Source of the DNA: Streptomyces sp. Isolate_45 | GTDB taxonomy: Bacteria; Actinomycetota; Actinomycetes; Streptomycetales; Streptomycetaceae | Length of the DNA: 55,000 bases | Assembly (NCBI RefSeq): GCF_024721315.2 | Contig: NZ_JANFAK020000046.1 | Coordinates: forward strand, 1-55,000 | Reading direction: 5' to 3' | Part shown: in pieces, positions 25,263-34,222 of the stretch | Numbering within the stretch: the stretch's first letter is position 1 | How the letters are laid out: every line of letters starts with the position of its first letter | The notes under the pieces: generated by a model | The model's input: the letters and a program-made list of their open reading frames with translations, nothing else | The model's database searches: none | What the model was told of the DNA's origin: nothing | Translations under genes and position numbers: made by a program

Positions 25263-26717
25263 GTGGCGATGCCGCGGACGAAGCGGACGAGTGCCTGGGG
25301 CGTCGTGGCCGCGGTGACGGGTGCCGTGCTGGTCACGGCGGCCGCCCCGGGCGGGACCCCCGGAGCGGGCGCCCCGCGATGGGGTGCCGGTGCGGCCCCG
25401 GAGGCGGCGGTGACGCTGCTGGTCTCGCGCGCGCTCGACGTGGGCGGCGGGACCGGGACCGGCGGGGTGCGGTGCGCCGCCGGGTCGTTCCGGGCGGGTC
25501 TGTGCGGTGCCTGGCGGGAGCAGCGGGTGCTGGCGACCGCCCGCGGCGAGGGGGCCGTGCTGCGCGGTCCCTACACGGTCGCGGGGGACGTCCTGCCGAC
25601 CGACGCCGACGGCCCGCTGGAGATCGCCGCCGAGGCCTCGGGGCGGCTCACCGACGTGACCGTCCACGACGCCCACGGCCGTCACCTGGCCGGCGAACTG
25701 GAACCCGGCACCGGGCGCTGGCGCAACACCGAGCCGCTGCGGGCGGGCGAGCGCTACACCGTGCGCGTCGGCGCCCAGGACGGATCCGGCGTGCCGGTCG
25801 CCGCGACGATGGCGTTCAGGACCGCGCCGCCCGCCACCTCCGCCGCCGACGGAGTCCCCCTCACCGTGGACTTCGGACCCCGGCCCGGCACGTACGGCGC
25901 GGGCGAGATCGTCACGGCCGAACTCAGTCGGCCCGTACCCGCGGACGACACGCGGGCCCGCGGCCGGCTGGAGCAGGCCCTCCAGGTGACGTCGGAGCCG
26001 CACGTCGAGGGCGCCTGGCACTGGGTCGACGACTCGACGCTGCACTTCCGCCCCCGCACCTACTGGCCCGCCCACACCGTGGTCCGCGTCCGCAGCGGCC
26101 TCGACGGCGTCGAACTCGGCGAGCAGGGCTACGGAGGCCCCTCCGAGCCGGTCGAGTTCACCGTCGGCGACCGGATCGAGGCGGTCACCGACTCGGCCGC
26201 GCACGAGATGACCGTACGCCGCAACGGACGGGTCATCAGGACGATCCCGGTCACCACCGGCAAGGCGGGCTTCCTGACCCGCAGCGGCATCAAGGTCGTC
26301 CTCGGCAAGGAACGCAAGGTCCGGATGCGCGGGGACTCCGTCGGGATCCGGCGCGGCACCAAGGAGTTCTACGACCTGCCCGTCCACTACGCGACTCGGG
26401 TGACCTGGAGCGGCGAGTACGTCCACGCCGCGCCCTGGTCGGTCGAGGCGCAGGGCGAGGAGAACGTCAGCCACGGCTGCACGGGCATGAGCACCGAGGA
26501 CGCCGCGTGGTTCTTCGAAACCGTGCGCGAGGGCGACATCGTGGAGGTCGTCAACAGCGGCGGCGACGCGATGCCCCCCTTCAGCAACGGCATCGGCGAC
26601 TGGAACCTGGACTGGCGCACCTGGCTGTCGGGCAGCGCCCTCGCCGCCGGCCCGGCCCCCGCACCCGCCCGGGCCACCGACCCGCTGCGGACGTCCCGGC
26701 TCCACCCGACGACCTGA
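25263..26717 (+). CDS. Secreted L,D-transpeptidase with Ig-like domains
   Basis: A 484-residue exported protein. It has a signal segment (SAWGVVAAVTGAVLVTAAAPGG), two Ig-like regions (about 110-190 and 195-300), and a YkuD catalytic domain at about 310-440. The active-site pattern is complete: HAAPWSV followed by ENVSHGCTGMS, with the nucleophile Cys in SHGC. It should form 3-3 crosslinks in peptidoglycan outside the membrane, the Ldt(Mt2)-like arrangement of actinobacteria. A GGGAGG site precedes the GTG at 25263; an ATG lies two codons later. It is followed on the same strand by a transporter and anhydro-MurNAc kinase, forming a plausible cell-wall neighbourhood. Confidence 0.92.
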   Translation: MAMPRTKRTSAWGVVAAVTGAVLVTAAAPGGTPGAGAPRWGAGAAPEAAVTLLVSRALDVGGGTGTGGVRCAAGSFRAGLCGAWREQRVLATARGEGAVLRGPYTVAGDVLPTDADGPLEIAAEASGRLTDVTVHDAHGRHLAGELEPGTGRWRNTEPLRAGERYTVRVGAQDGSGVPVAATMAFRTAPPATSAADGVPLTVDFGPRPGTYGAGEIVTAELSRPVPADDTRARGRLEQALQVTSEPHVEGAWHWVDDSTLHFRPRTYWPAHTVVRVRSGLDGVELGEQGYGGPSEPVEFTVGDRIEAVTDSAAHEMTVRRNGRVIRTIPVTTGKAGFLTRSGIKVVLGKERKVRMRGDSVGIRRGTKEFYDLPVHYATRVTWSGEYVHAAPWSVEAQGEENVSHGCTGMSTEDAAWFFETVREGDIVEVVNSGGDAMPPFSNGIGDWNLDWRTWLSGSALAAGPAPAPARATDPLRTSRLHPTT

Positions 26718-26833
26718 CAGCGGCACGGCCGCCCCGCTGCCCGCTGCCCGCGCCGCCGCCCCGACCGGGGCCGATGTGCTGAACCACACGGCCCCGAGGC
26801 ATCCCCGCCCCGCGCACCGGGCACCCACCACCG

Positions 26834-28312
26834 GTGACCCCTCTCCAACTGCGCGGACCCGCCCCGCCGGCCACCGGCCACCCGCGCCGCGCCCTGCTGG
26901 CGGGCTCGGCGGGCAACTTCGTCGAGTGGTACGAGTTCGGCGTCTACGGCTGCTTCGCCACGGTCATCGCCGCCCGGTTCTTCACCCCGGACACCACGAC
27001 GGACCCGGCCGGCGCCGGACCGCTCCTCGCCACCTACGCCTCCTTCGCGGTGGCCTTCTTCTTCCGGCCGGTCGGGGCCCTGCTGTTCGGTCGGCTCGGG
27101 GACCGCGTCGGGCGCCGCCCCACCCTCGTCCTCGTCGTCTGTCTCATGACCGCCGCCACCACCCTGATCGGCCTGCTGCCCACCCGGGAGACGGCCGGCG
27201 AGCTCGCGCCGTGGCTGCTGACCCTGCTGCGCGCCCTGCAAGGCCTCTCCGCGGGCGGGGAGTTCGGCGGCGCGGTCGCGCTGATGACCGAGTACGCACC
27301 GCCGGGGCGGCGGGGCCGCTACGGCGCGTGGCAATCCCTCACCGTCGCCCTCGGCCTGCTCGCGGGCGCCGGCACGGCCGCCTCCGTGGCCACCGCGCTC
27401 TCCCCGGCGGCCCTTTACGACTGGGGTTGGCGGATCCCGTTCCTGCTGGCGCTGCCGCTCGGCGCCGTGGCGCTGTGGCTGCGCACCGGCCTGGCGGAGC
27501 CGCCCGGATCGCCCCGAGGCCCCCAGCCCCGCGGCCTTGAACTCGGGGCCTGCGAGCCCCGGGCCTGCGAGCCCCTGGCCTGCGAACCCCTGGCCAGCGG
27601 GCTACCCGCCCCGGGACCCTCCGTCGCCGGCCCCTTCGACCCCGAACCATCCGCCCCCGGAAGCCATCCGGACCGGTCGTCGCCGGAGCCCGTCCCGCCG
27701 GCGCCCGCCCCGAAGGCGCCCGGCACGGCCCGCGCCGTCGTGCTCGGCATCGGCCGGATCATGGGGTGGTCGGCGGCCGGGTACACCTTCCTCGTCGTGC
27801 TCCCCTCCCATCTCCAGGCCACCCTCGGCGCGTCCTTCCAGGAGGCCCTGATCGCCACCACCGTCGCCAACCTCGGTTTCGCCGCCGCGATCCTGCCGGC
27901 CGGCATCCTCAGCGACCGCGTCGGCCGTCGCCCCGTCATGCTGTGCGGCGCCCTGTGCGTCACGGTGTTCGCCCTGCCCCTCCTGCACCTCGTGCAGGAC
28001 CCGGGCGCCTCCGCGCCGACCAAGGCGGCAGCCCTCCTCGGAGCGGGTGCCGCGGTCGGCCTGCTCGCCGGACCCGGGCCGGCCATGCTCGCGGAGATGT
28101 TCCCCGCGTCCGTGCGCTGCACCGGGCTCGGACTCGCCTACGCCCTCGCCAACGCGGTGTTCTCCGGCTGTGCGGGCCTCCTCGTCACGGCCGTGACCGC
28201 GGCGACGGGCGACACCGACGTCCCCGCCCTCTACGCCGCCGGTGCCTGCGCCCTCAGCGCGGTGGCCCTGGCGAGCCTGCGCCGCGACGACCATCTGCGA
28301 CCCCTGCGATGA
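26834..28312 (+). CDS. MFS transporter, metabolite:H+ symporter (MHS) type
   Basis: A 492-residue, 12-helix transporter. MHS signatures include GNFVEWYEFGVYG in helix 1, FFFRPVGALLFGRLGDRVGR in the first loop, RALQGLSAGGEFGGA in helix 4, and SDRVGRRPVML in the second half. The central cytoplasmic loop is unusually long (about residues 225-300), Pro-rich, and contains a tandem pentapeptide ACEPx. Substrates of this family are small organic acids or osmolytes; the fusion-like overlap (ATGA, 4 bases) with anmK hints at a cell-wall sugar derivative, but this is only context. The GTG at 26834 is the first in-frame start. Confidence 0.88.
   Translation: MTPLQLRGPAPPATGHPRRALLAGSAGNFVEWYEFGVYGCFATVIAARFFTPDTTTDPAGAGPLLATYASFAVAFFFRPVGALLFGRLGDRVGRRPTLVLVVCLMTAATTLIGLLPTRETAGELAPWLLTLLRALQGLSAGGEFGGAVALMTEYAPPGRRGRYGAWQSLTVALGLLAGAGTAASVATALSPAALYDWGWRIPFLLALPLGAVALWLRTGLAEPPGSPRGPQPRGLELGACEPRACEPLACEPLASGLPAPGPSVAGPFDPEPSAPGSHPDRSSPEPVPPAPAPKAPGTARAVVLGIGRIMGWSAAGYTFLVVLPSHLQATLGASFQEALIATTVANLGFAAAILPAGILSDRVGRRPVMLCGALCVTVFALPLLHLVQDPGASAPTKAAALLGAGAAVGLLAGPGPAMLAEMFPASVRCTGLGLAYALANAVFSGCAGLLVTAVTAATGDTDVPALYAAGACALSAVALASLRRDDHLRPLR
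27547..27591 (+). repeat. Triple 15-bp tandem repeat in the transporter loop
   Basis: Three consecutive copies of GGCCTGCGAGCCCCG with one or two changes, followed by a fourth GGCC. They encode ACEPR-ACEPL-ACEPL in the central loop of the MHS transporter. In-frame units suggest slippage expansion that the loop tolerates. Confidence 0.8.
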
Positions 28313-29520
28313 GGGTCGTCGGCCTGATGTCGGGCACCTCCCACGACGCGATCGACGCCGCCGCCGCGGAGATCACGTTCGCCGACGGCGGCGAGACCCT
28401 GCGCCTGGTCCCGCTCGGCATGATCAGTGCCCCGTACGAGGACGAGCTGCGCGCCGCGCTCACCGCGGCCCTGCCGCCCGCGCCCACCACCCTGGCCGAC
28501 GTGTGCGTCCTCGACACGCGCATCGGGCAGGCCTTCGCGGAGCTGGCCGTCCGGGCCGACCGCGAACTGTGTTCGGGTGCGGCGGAGTTGATCGCCTCGC
28601 ACGGACAGACCGTCTACCACTGGGCGTCCGGTGGCGCCGTCCACGGCACGCTCCAGCTCGGCCGTCCCGCCTGGATCGCCGAGGCCACCGGCTGCCCCGT
28701 CGTCGCCGACTTCCGCCCCGCCGACGTCGCGGCGGGCGGTCAGGGCGCCCCGCTGGTCGGCCTCATCGATCTGATGCTGCTGCGCGGTCGCCCCGGTGCG
28801 CCCGCCGCCCTGAACATCGGCGGGATCGCCAACGTCACCGCCGTTCCCGCCGCCGGACCGCCCCTGGCCTTCGACACCGGACCGGGCAACGCCCTGCTGG
28901 ACGCCGCCGTACGCCGACTCCGCCCCGACGGACCGGGATACGACGAGGGCGGCGCCCTGGCAGCCGCCGGACGGGTCCACGAGCCGCTCCTGCGCCGACT
29001 GCTGGCGGAGCCGTACTACGCGCTGCCCGCGCCGCGGACGACCGGCAAGGAACTCTTCCACCCCGGCTACCTGGACACCGCCCTGGCCGGCTTCGGCGAC
29101 CTCGCCCCGCAGGACGTCGTCGCCACCCTCACCCGTCTCACGGCGCGGACCGTCGCGGACGCGCTGCGCCCGCTCGGCGTCACCGAGGTCTTCGCCTCCG
29201 GCGGCGGCACCCGCAACCCGACCCTCATGTCCGCCGTCCGGGAGGAACTGCCGCCGTACACGGCGCTGTTGGACTCCGCTGCGCTCGGTATGCCCGCCGG
29301 GGCGAAGGAGGCGTACGCCTTCGCCGTCCTCGGCTTCCTGACCCTCCACGGGCTTCCCGGCAACGCCCCCGCCTGCACGGGCGCCCGGGGCCCTCGGGTC
29401 CTCGGCTCCCTCACCCCGGGTCGGCGCCCGCTGGGCCTGCCGGCGCGGCCGTCCCGAGCGCCGCTCTCCCTCGTCGTCACCCCGGCACCCGACCCCGCAG
29501 GACAGGGCGAACCGTATTGA
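28309..29520 (+). CDS. anmK: Anhydro-N-acetylmuramic acid kinase
   Basis: A 403-residue AnmK. Family positions are clear: VVGLMSGTSHDAIDAA at the N terminus, IASHGQTVYHW, FRPADVAAGGQGAPLV, NIGGIANVTA, FDTGPGNALLDAA, and TGKELFHPGYLD. It phosphorylates and opens 1,6-anhydro-MurNAc to MurNAc-6-phosphate in peptidoglycan recycling, in the cytoplasm. The last 50 residues are a Pro-rich tail beyond the usual end. The start overlaps the transporter stop by 4 bases, so the pair is translationally coupled; with the upstream L,D-transpeptidase this is a cell-wall turnover group. Confidence 0.95.
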   Translation: MRVVGLMSGTSHDAIDAAAAEITFADGGETLRLVPLGMISAPYEDELRAALTAALPPAPTTLADVCVLDTRIGQAFAELAVRADRELCSGAAELIASHGQTVYHWASGGAVHGTLQLGRPAWIAEATGCPVVADFRPADVAAGGQGAPLVGLIDLMLLRGRPGAPAALNIGGIANVTAVPAAGPPLAFDTGPGNALLDAAVRRLRPDGPGYDEGGALAAAGRVHEPLLRRLLAEPYYALPAPRTTGKELFHPGYLDTALAGFGDLAPQDVVATLTRLTARTVADALRPLGVTEVFASGGGTRNPTLMSAVREELPPYTALLDSAALGMPAGAKEAYAFAVLGFLTLHGLPGNAPACTGARGPRVLGSLTPGRRPLGLPARPSRAPLSLVVTPAPDPAGQGEPY

Positions 29521-29568
29521 TGCTCCGTCATAATCATTGAAGGGGAAGCTTCTTGGGGGGAGCCCGAC

Positions 29569-30408
29569 ATGTCGGTGGACGACGATCCGCCCGTGGGGCC
29601 GGGACCGGTCACCACGGTGGCGCCGGGGCATCCGCCCCGGTGGTCCTGGTGGGTGGTCGGGGTGCTCGTGCCGTTGGTGGGCGCCCTCGTGACCCTGTAC
29701 GCCGCGCCGTGGCGGATCGCGCCGCCGCCGGTGGCGGCCCCCGCACCGGGCGGCGTCGTACAGGCGCCGGCGTCCCCGCCCCCCTCCGCGACGGCCGGGG
29801 CCACTTCGCCGCCGCCCTCCGCGAGCCCGGGTGTCACGACCCCGCCCCCGACGCCGCCGGCGCCCCCGAAACCGTCCGCGCCCGCCGAAACGGCCGGTGC
29901 GCCGCCCGCCCCCGCCCCGAGCAGGCCGGCCGCCGCACCCCCGGAGCCGGTCGTCACCGGCACGCCGGTGCGGGTGGTGAACGGCAACAGCGGGCAGTGC
30001 CTGGCCGTCCCGGGCGCGAGTACGGAGGTGGCCGTGCCGGTGAACCAGTTCCCGTGCGGACCCCACCCCGACCACTTCTGGCGGGTCGAGTACCAGGAGG
30101 CGGACGGGGCGGGCCGGGCCCGCCACCTGATCGTCAACGACAACAGCGGCCAGTGCCTCGCCGTCCCGGGAGCGAGCACCGGGTCCGGCACCCAGGTCAA
30201 CCAGTTCACCTGCGGGGACCACCCGGACCACTTCTGGCGGGTCGAGTACCGGTCCGTCGACGCCACGGGCCGGTCGCGCTACCGGATCGTCAACGGCAAC
30301 AGCGGTCAGTGCCTGGCGGTCCGCGATGCGAGCACCGAGGCCGCGGCCGCCGTCGTCCAGCTCCCGTGCGACGGCCGCGCGGCCCAGGAGTGGCGCATCG
30401 CCCCCTGA
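29569..30408 (+). CDS. Membrane-anchored protein with ricin-type lectin domain
   Basis: A 279-residue protein with one membrane segment (about residues 25-45, WSWWVVGVLVPLVGALVTLY), a Pro/Ala-rich linker to about residue 125, and a C-terminal beta-trefoil. The three lobes repeat almost identically: RVVNGNSGQCLAVPGAST, then LIVNDNSGQCLAVPGAST, then RIVNGNSGQCLAVRDAST, each followed by a VNQF/VVQL-type strand and a Trp. This is the RICIN carbohydrate-binding pattern, so it probably binds sugars at the cell surface. No catalytic domain is present. It follows the anmK group on the same strand and may bind wall polymers. Confidence 0.85.
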   Translation: MSVDDDPPVGPGPVTTVAPGHPPRWSWWVVGVLVPLVGALVTLYAAPWRIAPPPVAAPAPGGVVQAPASPPPSATAGATSPPPSASPGVTTPPPTPPAPPKPSAPAETAGAPPAPAPSRPAAAPPEPVVTGTPVRVVNGNSGQCLAVPGASTEVAVPVNQFPCGPHPDHFWRVEYQEADGAGRARHLIVNDNSGQCLAVPGASTGSGTQVNQFTCGDHPDHFWRVEYRSVDATGRSRYRIVNGNSGQCLAVRDASTEAAAAVVQLPCDGRAAQEWRIAP

Positions 30409-30523
30409 GCCGAACCGTACCGGCCGTCGAACACGTGTACGTACGCGCGGGGGCCCGCCTCGCCGTAACCGGCCGCCGTCCGCATAGTGAGTGGAGGAAC
30501 CGGCAGGTGGAAGGGGACGTCTC

Positions 30524-32608
30524 GTGCCATCGGTACGGCCGGGGGGCGAGCAGGCGCAGGGCCCCTTCCCGTCCGAGCCCGGGACCCTGCTCGAACACGT
30601 GTCCGTCGCCGTCTTCGGCATCGACGAGGACGGCCGCGTCTGCCACTGGGGACCGGGTGCCCGCGACCTGTTCGGCCACGAGGCCGAACAGGTCCTCACC
30701 CGCCCCGCCGGCCTGCTCCTCGCCGAGGGCCCCGAGGAGGCCGCCCGCCTGACCGGACGGGCCAGGACCCAGGGCTACTGGCGGGGGCGGCTCACGGCCC
30801 GCCACCGCGACGGGACGGACTTCGCGTGCGGCTTCCGGGTCTTCCCGGTGAACGGCGCCGACGGCCGCTCGGAGGTCCTCGGCCTGGCGAGCCGCAGCGA
30901 GGAGCTCGACCGGGTCAAAACGAACCTGGCCTTCCTCGACGCCCTCTTCACGACCTGCCCCATCGGCCTGGTCATGCTCGACGAGGACCTCCGCTACGTC
31001 CACCTCAACCAGGCACTCGCGGACATGGACGGCCTGCCCATCGCGGAACACCTCGGGCGCGGCATCGACGAGATCATGCTCGTGTCCGACGCCACCGAGT
31101 TCCGGCGCATGCTCCACGGGGTGACCGAGGACGGCGTGCCCGTCATCGGGGCGCTGACGGGCCTGCGCCCACTGGGCCGACCGGACCACGACCAGGTCCG
31201 CTCGGTGAGCTTCTTCCCCCTGAGCCGTGCTGTCGGCACCCCGCCCGGCCTCGGTGGCCTGATCGTGGACGTCACCGACCGGGAACGGGCCATCCTGGAA
31301 GCCGCGGCCGGCCGCCGCCGACTCGCCCTGCTGGACCGCGCCTCCACCCGCATCGGCACGACCCTGGACGTCGGCCGCACCGCCGGGGAACTGGTCGAGG
31401 TCGCGATGCCCGAATTCTGCGACGGCGCCGTGGTCGAGGTCGTGGAATGGATGGACGAGTCCGAGCTGTTCGACCCCGCCCGCCCGCTGCTCACCCGTCG
31501 CATCGCCTCCGGGACGATCCTGCCCCCGCCCGCCGACGAACTCGTCGGCGGGGTGGAGCGGGTGCGCTACCCGCCCGGCTCCGCCATCCACGACATGCTG
31601 AGCACCGGACGGCCCGTCTCCTCCGTCGTCGACGAGGCGTTCCTGGCCCGCACCGTCGTCATCGAGGAACGCGCCCGCCTCATCGCCGAGAGCGGCGTCG
31701 CCTGCATCCTGGTCGCCCCCCTCATCGCCCGCGGCACCGTGCAGGGCATCGCGCTGTTCGGGCGCTCCGCGCGGCGACCGGCCTTCACCGAGGACGACCT
31801 CGCCCTGGCCGGGGAGCTGGCGTCCCGCGCCGCGATCTGCCTGGACAACGCCCGCCTCTACAGCAGGGTCCAGGACATCTCGCTCACCCTCCAGCGGGCC
31901 CTCCTGCCCAGTGCGCAGGCGAACAGCCCCTACGCGGAGGTGGCGCACCGCTACGTCCCCGGCGGCCGGATCACGGAGGTGGGCGGCGACTGGTACGACG
32001 TGATCGAACTGCCCGACCACCGGGTCGCCCTCGTGGTCGGCGACGTGATGGGCCACGGCGTCCCGGCGGCCGCGGCCATGGGGCGGCTCCGGATCACCAC
32101 CAAGGCCCTGGCCCGGCACAACGCCGAACCGGCCGCCATGCTCGGGGAGCTCGACGCGCTCGCCCAGGAAGCCGGCATCGAGCTGGCCACCTGCCTCTAC
32201 CTCGTCTACGACGCGACGAACGGGCGGGCCAGGATCGCCAGCGCGGGCCACCCGCCGCTCCTGGTGCGCCACCCCGACGGCACGGTACGGACCGTCGGGG
32301 AGGTGCTCGGCGTACCGCTCGGAGTCGGCGGTTTCCCGTTCCGCACGACGGAGATCGAACTGCCCGAGCACGCGGTCCTCGCCCTGTACACCGACGGGCT
32401 CATCGAGGCCCGCGGCCGCGACATCGAGGCCGGGCTCGACGCGCTGCGCGCCGAACTCGGCAGACCGACCGGTCCGACGGACCCGCTGGACGCGGTCGCC
32501 GACCGCGTCCTGGCCGGCCTCCTGCCCGACCCGCCCACCGACGACACGGTCCTCGTCCTGGCCCGCGTCCACCGCACCCCCGGAAGGGTCCCGCAACCGC
32601 CCCCGTGA
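30524..32608 (+). CDS. PAS-GAF-PP2C (SpoIIE-type) serine phosphatase
   Basis: About 694 residues with a typical Streptomyces sensor-phosphatase layout. Two PAS-like domains come first (around LLEHVSVAVFGIDEDGRVCH and LVMLDEDLRYVHLNQALADM), then a GAF domain (about residues 270-430), then a PP2C/SpoIIE phosphatase domain. Metal-binding motifs are present: GGDWYDVI, VGDVMGHG, YTDGLIEAR and the final PTDDTVLVL. Such proteins dephosphorylate anti-anti-sigma factors and so release stress sigma factors. No anti-sigma kinase domain is fused. I chose GTG 30524, about 7 bases after AAGGGG; an upstream GTG at 30491 is possible. Confidence 0.92.
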   Translation: MPSVRPGGEQAQGPFPSEPGTLLEHVSVAVFGIDEDGRVCHWGPGARDLFGHEAEQVLTRPAGLLLAEGPEEAARLTGRARTQGYWRGRLTARHRDGTDFACGFRVFPVNGADGRSEVLGLASRSEELDRVKTNLAFLDALFTTCPIGLVMLDEDLRYVHLNQALADMDGLPIAEHLGRGIDEIMLVSDATEFRRMLHGVTEDGVPVIGALTGLRPLGRPDHDQVRSVSFFPLSRAVGTPPGLGGLIVDVTDRERAILEAAAGRRRLALLDRASTRIGTTLDVGRTAGELVEVAMPEFCDGAVVEVVEWMDESELFDPARPLLTRRIASGTILPPPADELVGGVERVRYPPGSAIHDMLSTGRPVSSVVDEAFLARTVVIEERARLIAESGVACILVAPLIARGTVQGIALFGRSARRPAFTEDDLALAGELASRAAICLDNARLYSRVQDISLTLQRALLPSAQANSPYAEVAHRYVPGGRITEVGGDWYDVIELPDHRVALVVGDVMGHGVPAAAAMGRLRITTKALARHNAEPAAMLGELDALAQEAGIELATCLYLVYDATNGRARIASAGHPPLLVRHPDGTVRTVGEVLGVPLGVGGFPFRTTEIELPEHAVLALYTDGLIEARGRDIEAGLDALRAELGRPTGPTDPLDAVADRVLAGLLPDPPTDDTVLVLARVHRTPGRVPQPPP

Positions 32609-32694
32609 CGCGCGCTCGCGCGGCGCGCCCGCCGGGTCCAGGGTGGAGGGGGGACCTACCGCACCCGCCGACCTAGGTGAGCGAGGAAAGACAC

Positions 32695-33057
32695 ATGACG
32701 GCGACCACACGCGAGAGCACACCGGTGGAGATCGAGGGCGGCGGCGTAGAGCTGCGGACCCGGGAGATCGGGGGCGGTCTGTCCGTCGCCTTCGTCCGCT
32801 TCCCCGCGGGAACCGACATGACGCCCGCCCTCCGGGGCATGCCGGACGGGATGTGCCCATGCCCGCACTGGGGATACCTCCTCAAGGGCCGGCTGAAGAT
32901 GGTGACGAAGGACGGCGAGGAGGTCTACGAGGCGGGGCAGGCCTTCCACTGGCCCGCCGGTCACGTCCCGGTGGCCCTGGAGGACTGCGAGTACGTCGAC
33001 TTCTCCCCGACGCGGGAGTTCACCGAGGTCGTGGACCACATCAAGGGCCAGGGCTGA
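32695..33057 (+). CDS. Small cupin protein
   Basis: A 120-residue single-domain cupin: the stretch CPHWGYLLKGRLKMVTKDGE holds the first cupin motif and AGQAFHWPAGHVPVALEDC the second. The metal-binding histidines are only partly conserved, so catalysis is uncertain; many such proteins bind small ligands. I chose ATG 32695, preceded by GAGGAAAG, over the GTG at 32677. It stands after the phosphatase gene and is followed by a strong terminator. Confidence 0.78.
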   Translation: MTATTRESTPVEIEGGGVELRTREIGGGLSVAFVRFPAGTDMTPALRGMPDGMCPCPHWGYLLKGRLKMVTKDGEEVYEAGQAFHWPAGHVPVALEDCEYVDFSPTREFTEVVDHIKGQG

Positions 33058-33081
33058 CGGGTTTCCCCGTGCGCCGACAGC

Positions 33082-33117
33082 ACGAGGCCCCGGGGCTTCT
33101 CGGCCCCGGGGCCTCGT
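33082..33117. terminator. Terminator after the cupin gene
   Basis: A 14-bp perfect stem (ACGAGGCCCCGGGG pairing with CCCCGGGGCCTCGT) with an 8-base loop, 25 bases beyond the cupin stop. Confidence 0.85.
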
Positions 33118-33202
33118 ACGGTCACTTCGCTTGACCGGTCGTTCAACGATCCCCGGGCCGGGACGTCACGGCCCGGGACGGGGCACGTCATAGGGTGGGC
33201 GC

Positions 33203-34165
33203 GTGACGATCGAACCGAACACGCGAACGAGCGAGTGCCGGGTGCTGTACGGGTGCATGGGGCTGGGCGGGAGCTGGGACCCGGAACCGTACGGCCCGTC
33301 CGACATCGACGCCGCCGAGGCGGCGATATCGGCGGCGCTCGACAGCGGCATCACCGTCTTCGACCACGCCGACATCTACCGGCACGGCAAGTCCGAGGCC
33401 GTGTTCGGCGAGGTCCTCGCCCGGACGCCCGGGCTCCGCGAACGCGTCACCCTCCAGACCAAGTGCGGCATCCGCCTCGCGGACGAGGACGGCCCCGGCC
33501 GGTACGACCTGCGCGCCGGGAGCATCACCCGACGGGTCGAGGAGAGCCTGACCCGGCTGCGGACCGACGTCATCGACGTCCTGCTCCTGCACCGCCCCGA
33601 CCCCCTCGCAGACCCCGACGAGATCGCCCGGGCGCTGACGTCCCTGCACCGACAGGGCCTCGTACGGGCCTTCGGCGTGTCCAACATGGGCGCGGCGCAG
33701 ATCGCGAGGCTCCAGTCCCGGCTCGACGTACCGCTCGTGGCCAACCAACTGGAGATGAGCCTGCACAGCCGCGACTGGGTCGAGGCCGGGGTCCTGCTCA
33801 ACACCGGCGGGGCCACCGCCAACGGCTTCCCGTTCGGCACGCTGGAGCACTGCCTCGACCACGGCATCCGCCTCCAGGCCTGGGGCGCACTGGCTCAGGG
33901 CCGCTTCACCGGCCGCCAGGAGACCCCCGCCGAACGCGCCACCGCCGACCTCCTCACCGACCTCGCCCGGCGCAAGGGGACCACACCGGAGACCGTCCTG
34001 CTGTGGTGGCTGATGCGCCACCCCGCCGGCATCGCGCCCGTCGTCGGCAGCGCCCGCCCGGAGCGCGTCCGCGCCTGCCGCGACGCGGCCCTGCGCGAGC
34101 CCGACCTCACCCACGAGGAGTGGTACGGACTGTGGACCACCGCCCGCGGGGTACCGCTGCCGTAG
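33203..34165 (+). CDS. Aldo/keto reductase (YdhF-like)
   Basis: A 320-residue NADPH-dependent oxidoreductase with the AKR tetrad visible: Asp and Tyr in FDHADIYRHGKSE, Lys in LQTKCGIR and His in LLLHRPDPL. The C-terminal cofactor region contains PVVGSARPERVRACRDAA. The long stretch ITRRVEESLTRLRTDVIDVL is typical. It belongs with the YdhF/AKR group; substrate unknown, cytoplasmic. The GTG at 33203 is chosen, 18 bases after a GGGACG element. It stands alone between the terminator and a methyltransferase gene. Confidence 0.9.
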   Translation: MTIEPNTRTSECRVLYGCMGLGGSWDPEPYGPSDIDAAEAAISAALDSGITVFDHADIYRHGKSEAVFGEVLARTPGLRERVTLQTKCGIRLADEDGPGRYDLRAGSITRRVEESLTRLRTDVIDVLLLHRPDPLADPDEIARALTSLHRQGLVRAFGVSNMGAAQIARLQSRLDVPLVANQLEMSLHSRDWVEAGVLLNTGGATANGFPFGTLEHCLDHGIRLQAWGALAQGRFTGRQETPAERATADLLTDLARRKGTTPETVLLWWLMRHPAGIAPVVGSARPERVRACRDAALREPDLTHEEWYGLWTTARGVPLP

Positions 34166-34222
34166 GGAGTGGCGCCGTGTCGTAACACCCCCGCGCGGTG
34201 GCCCCGGGCCGATAGTGGGGCT

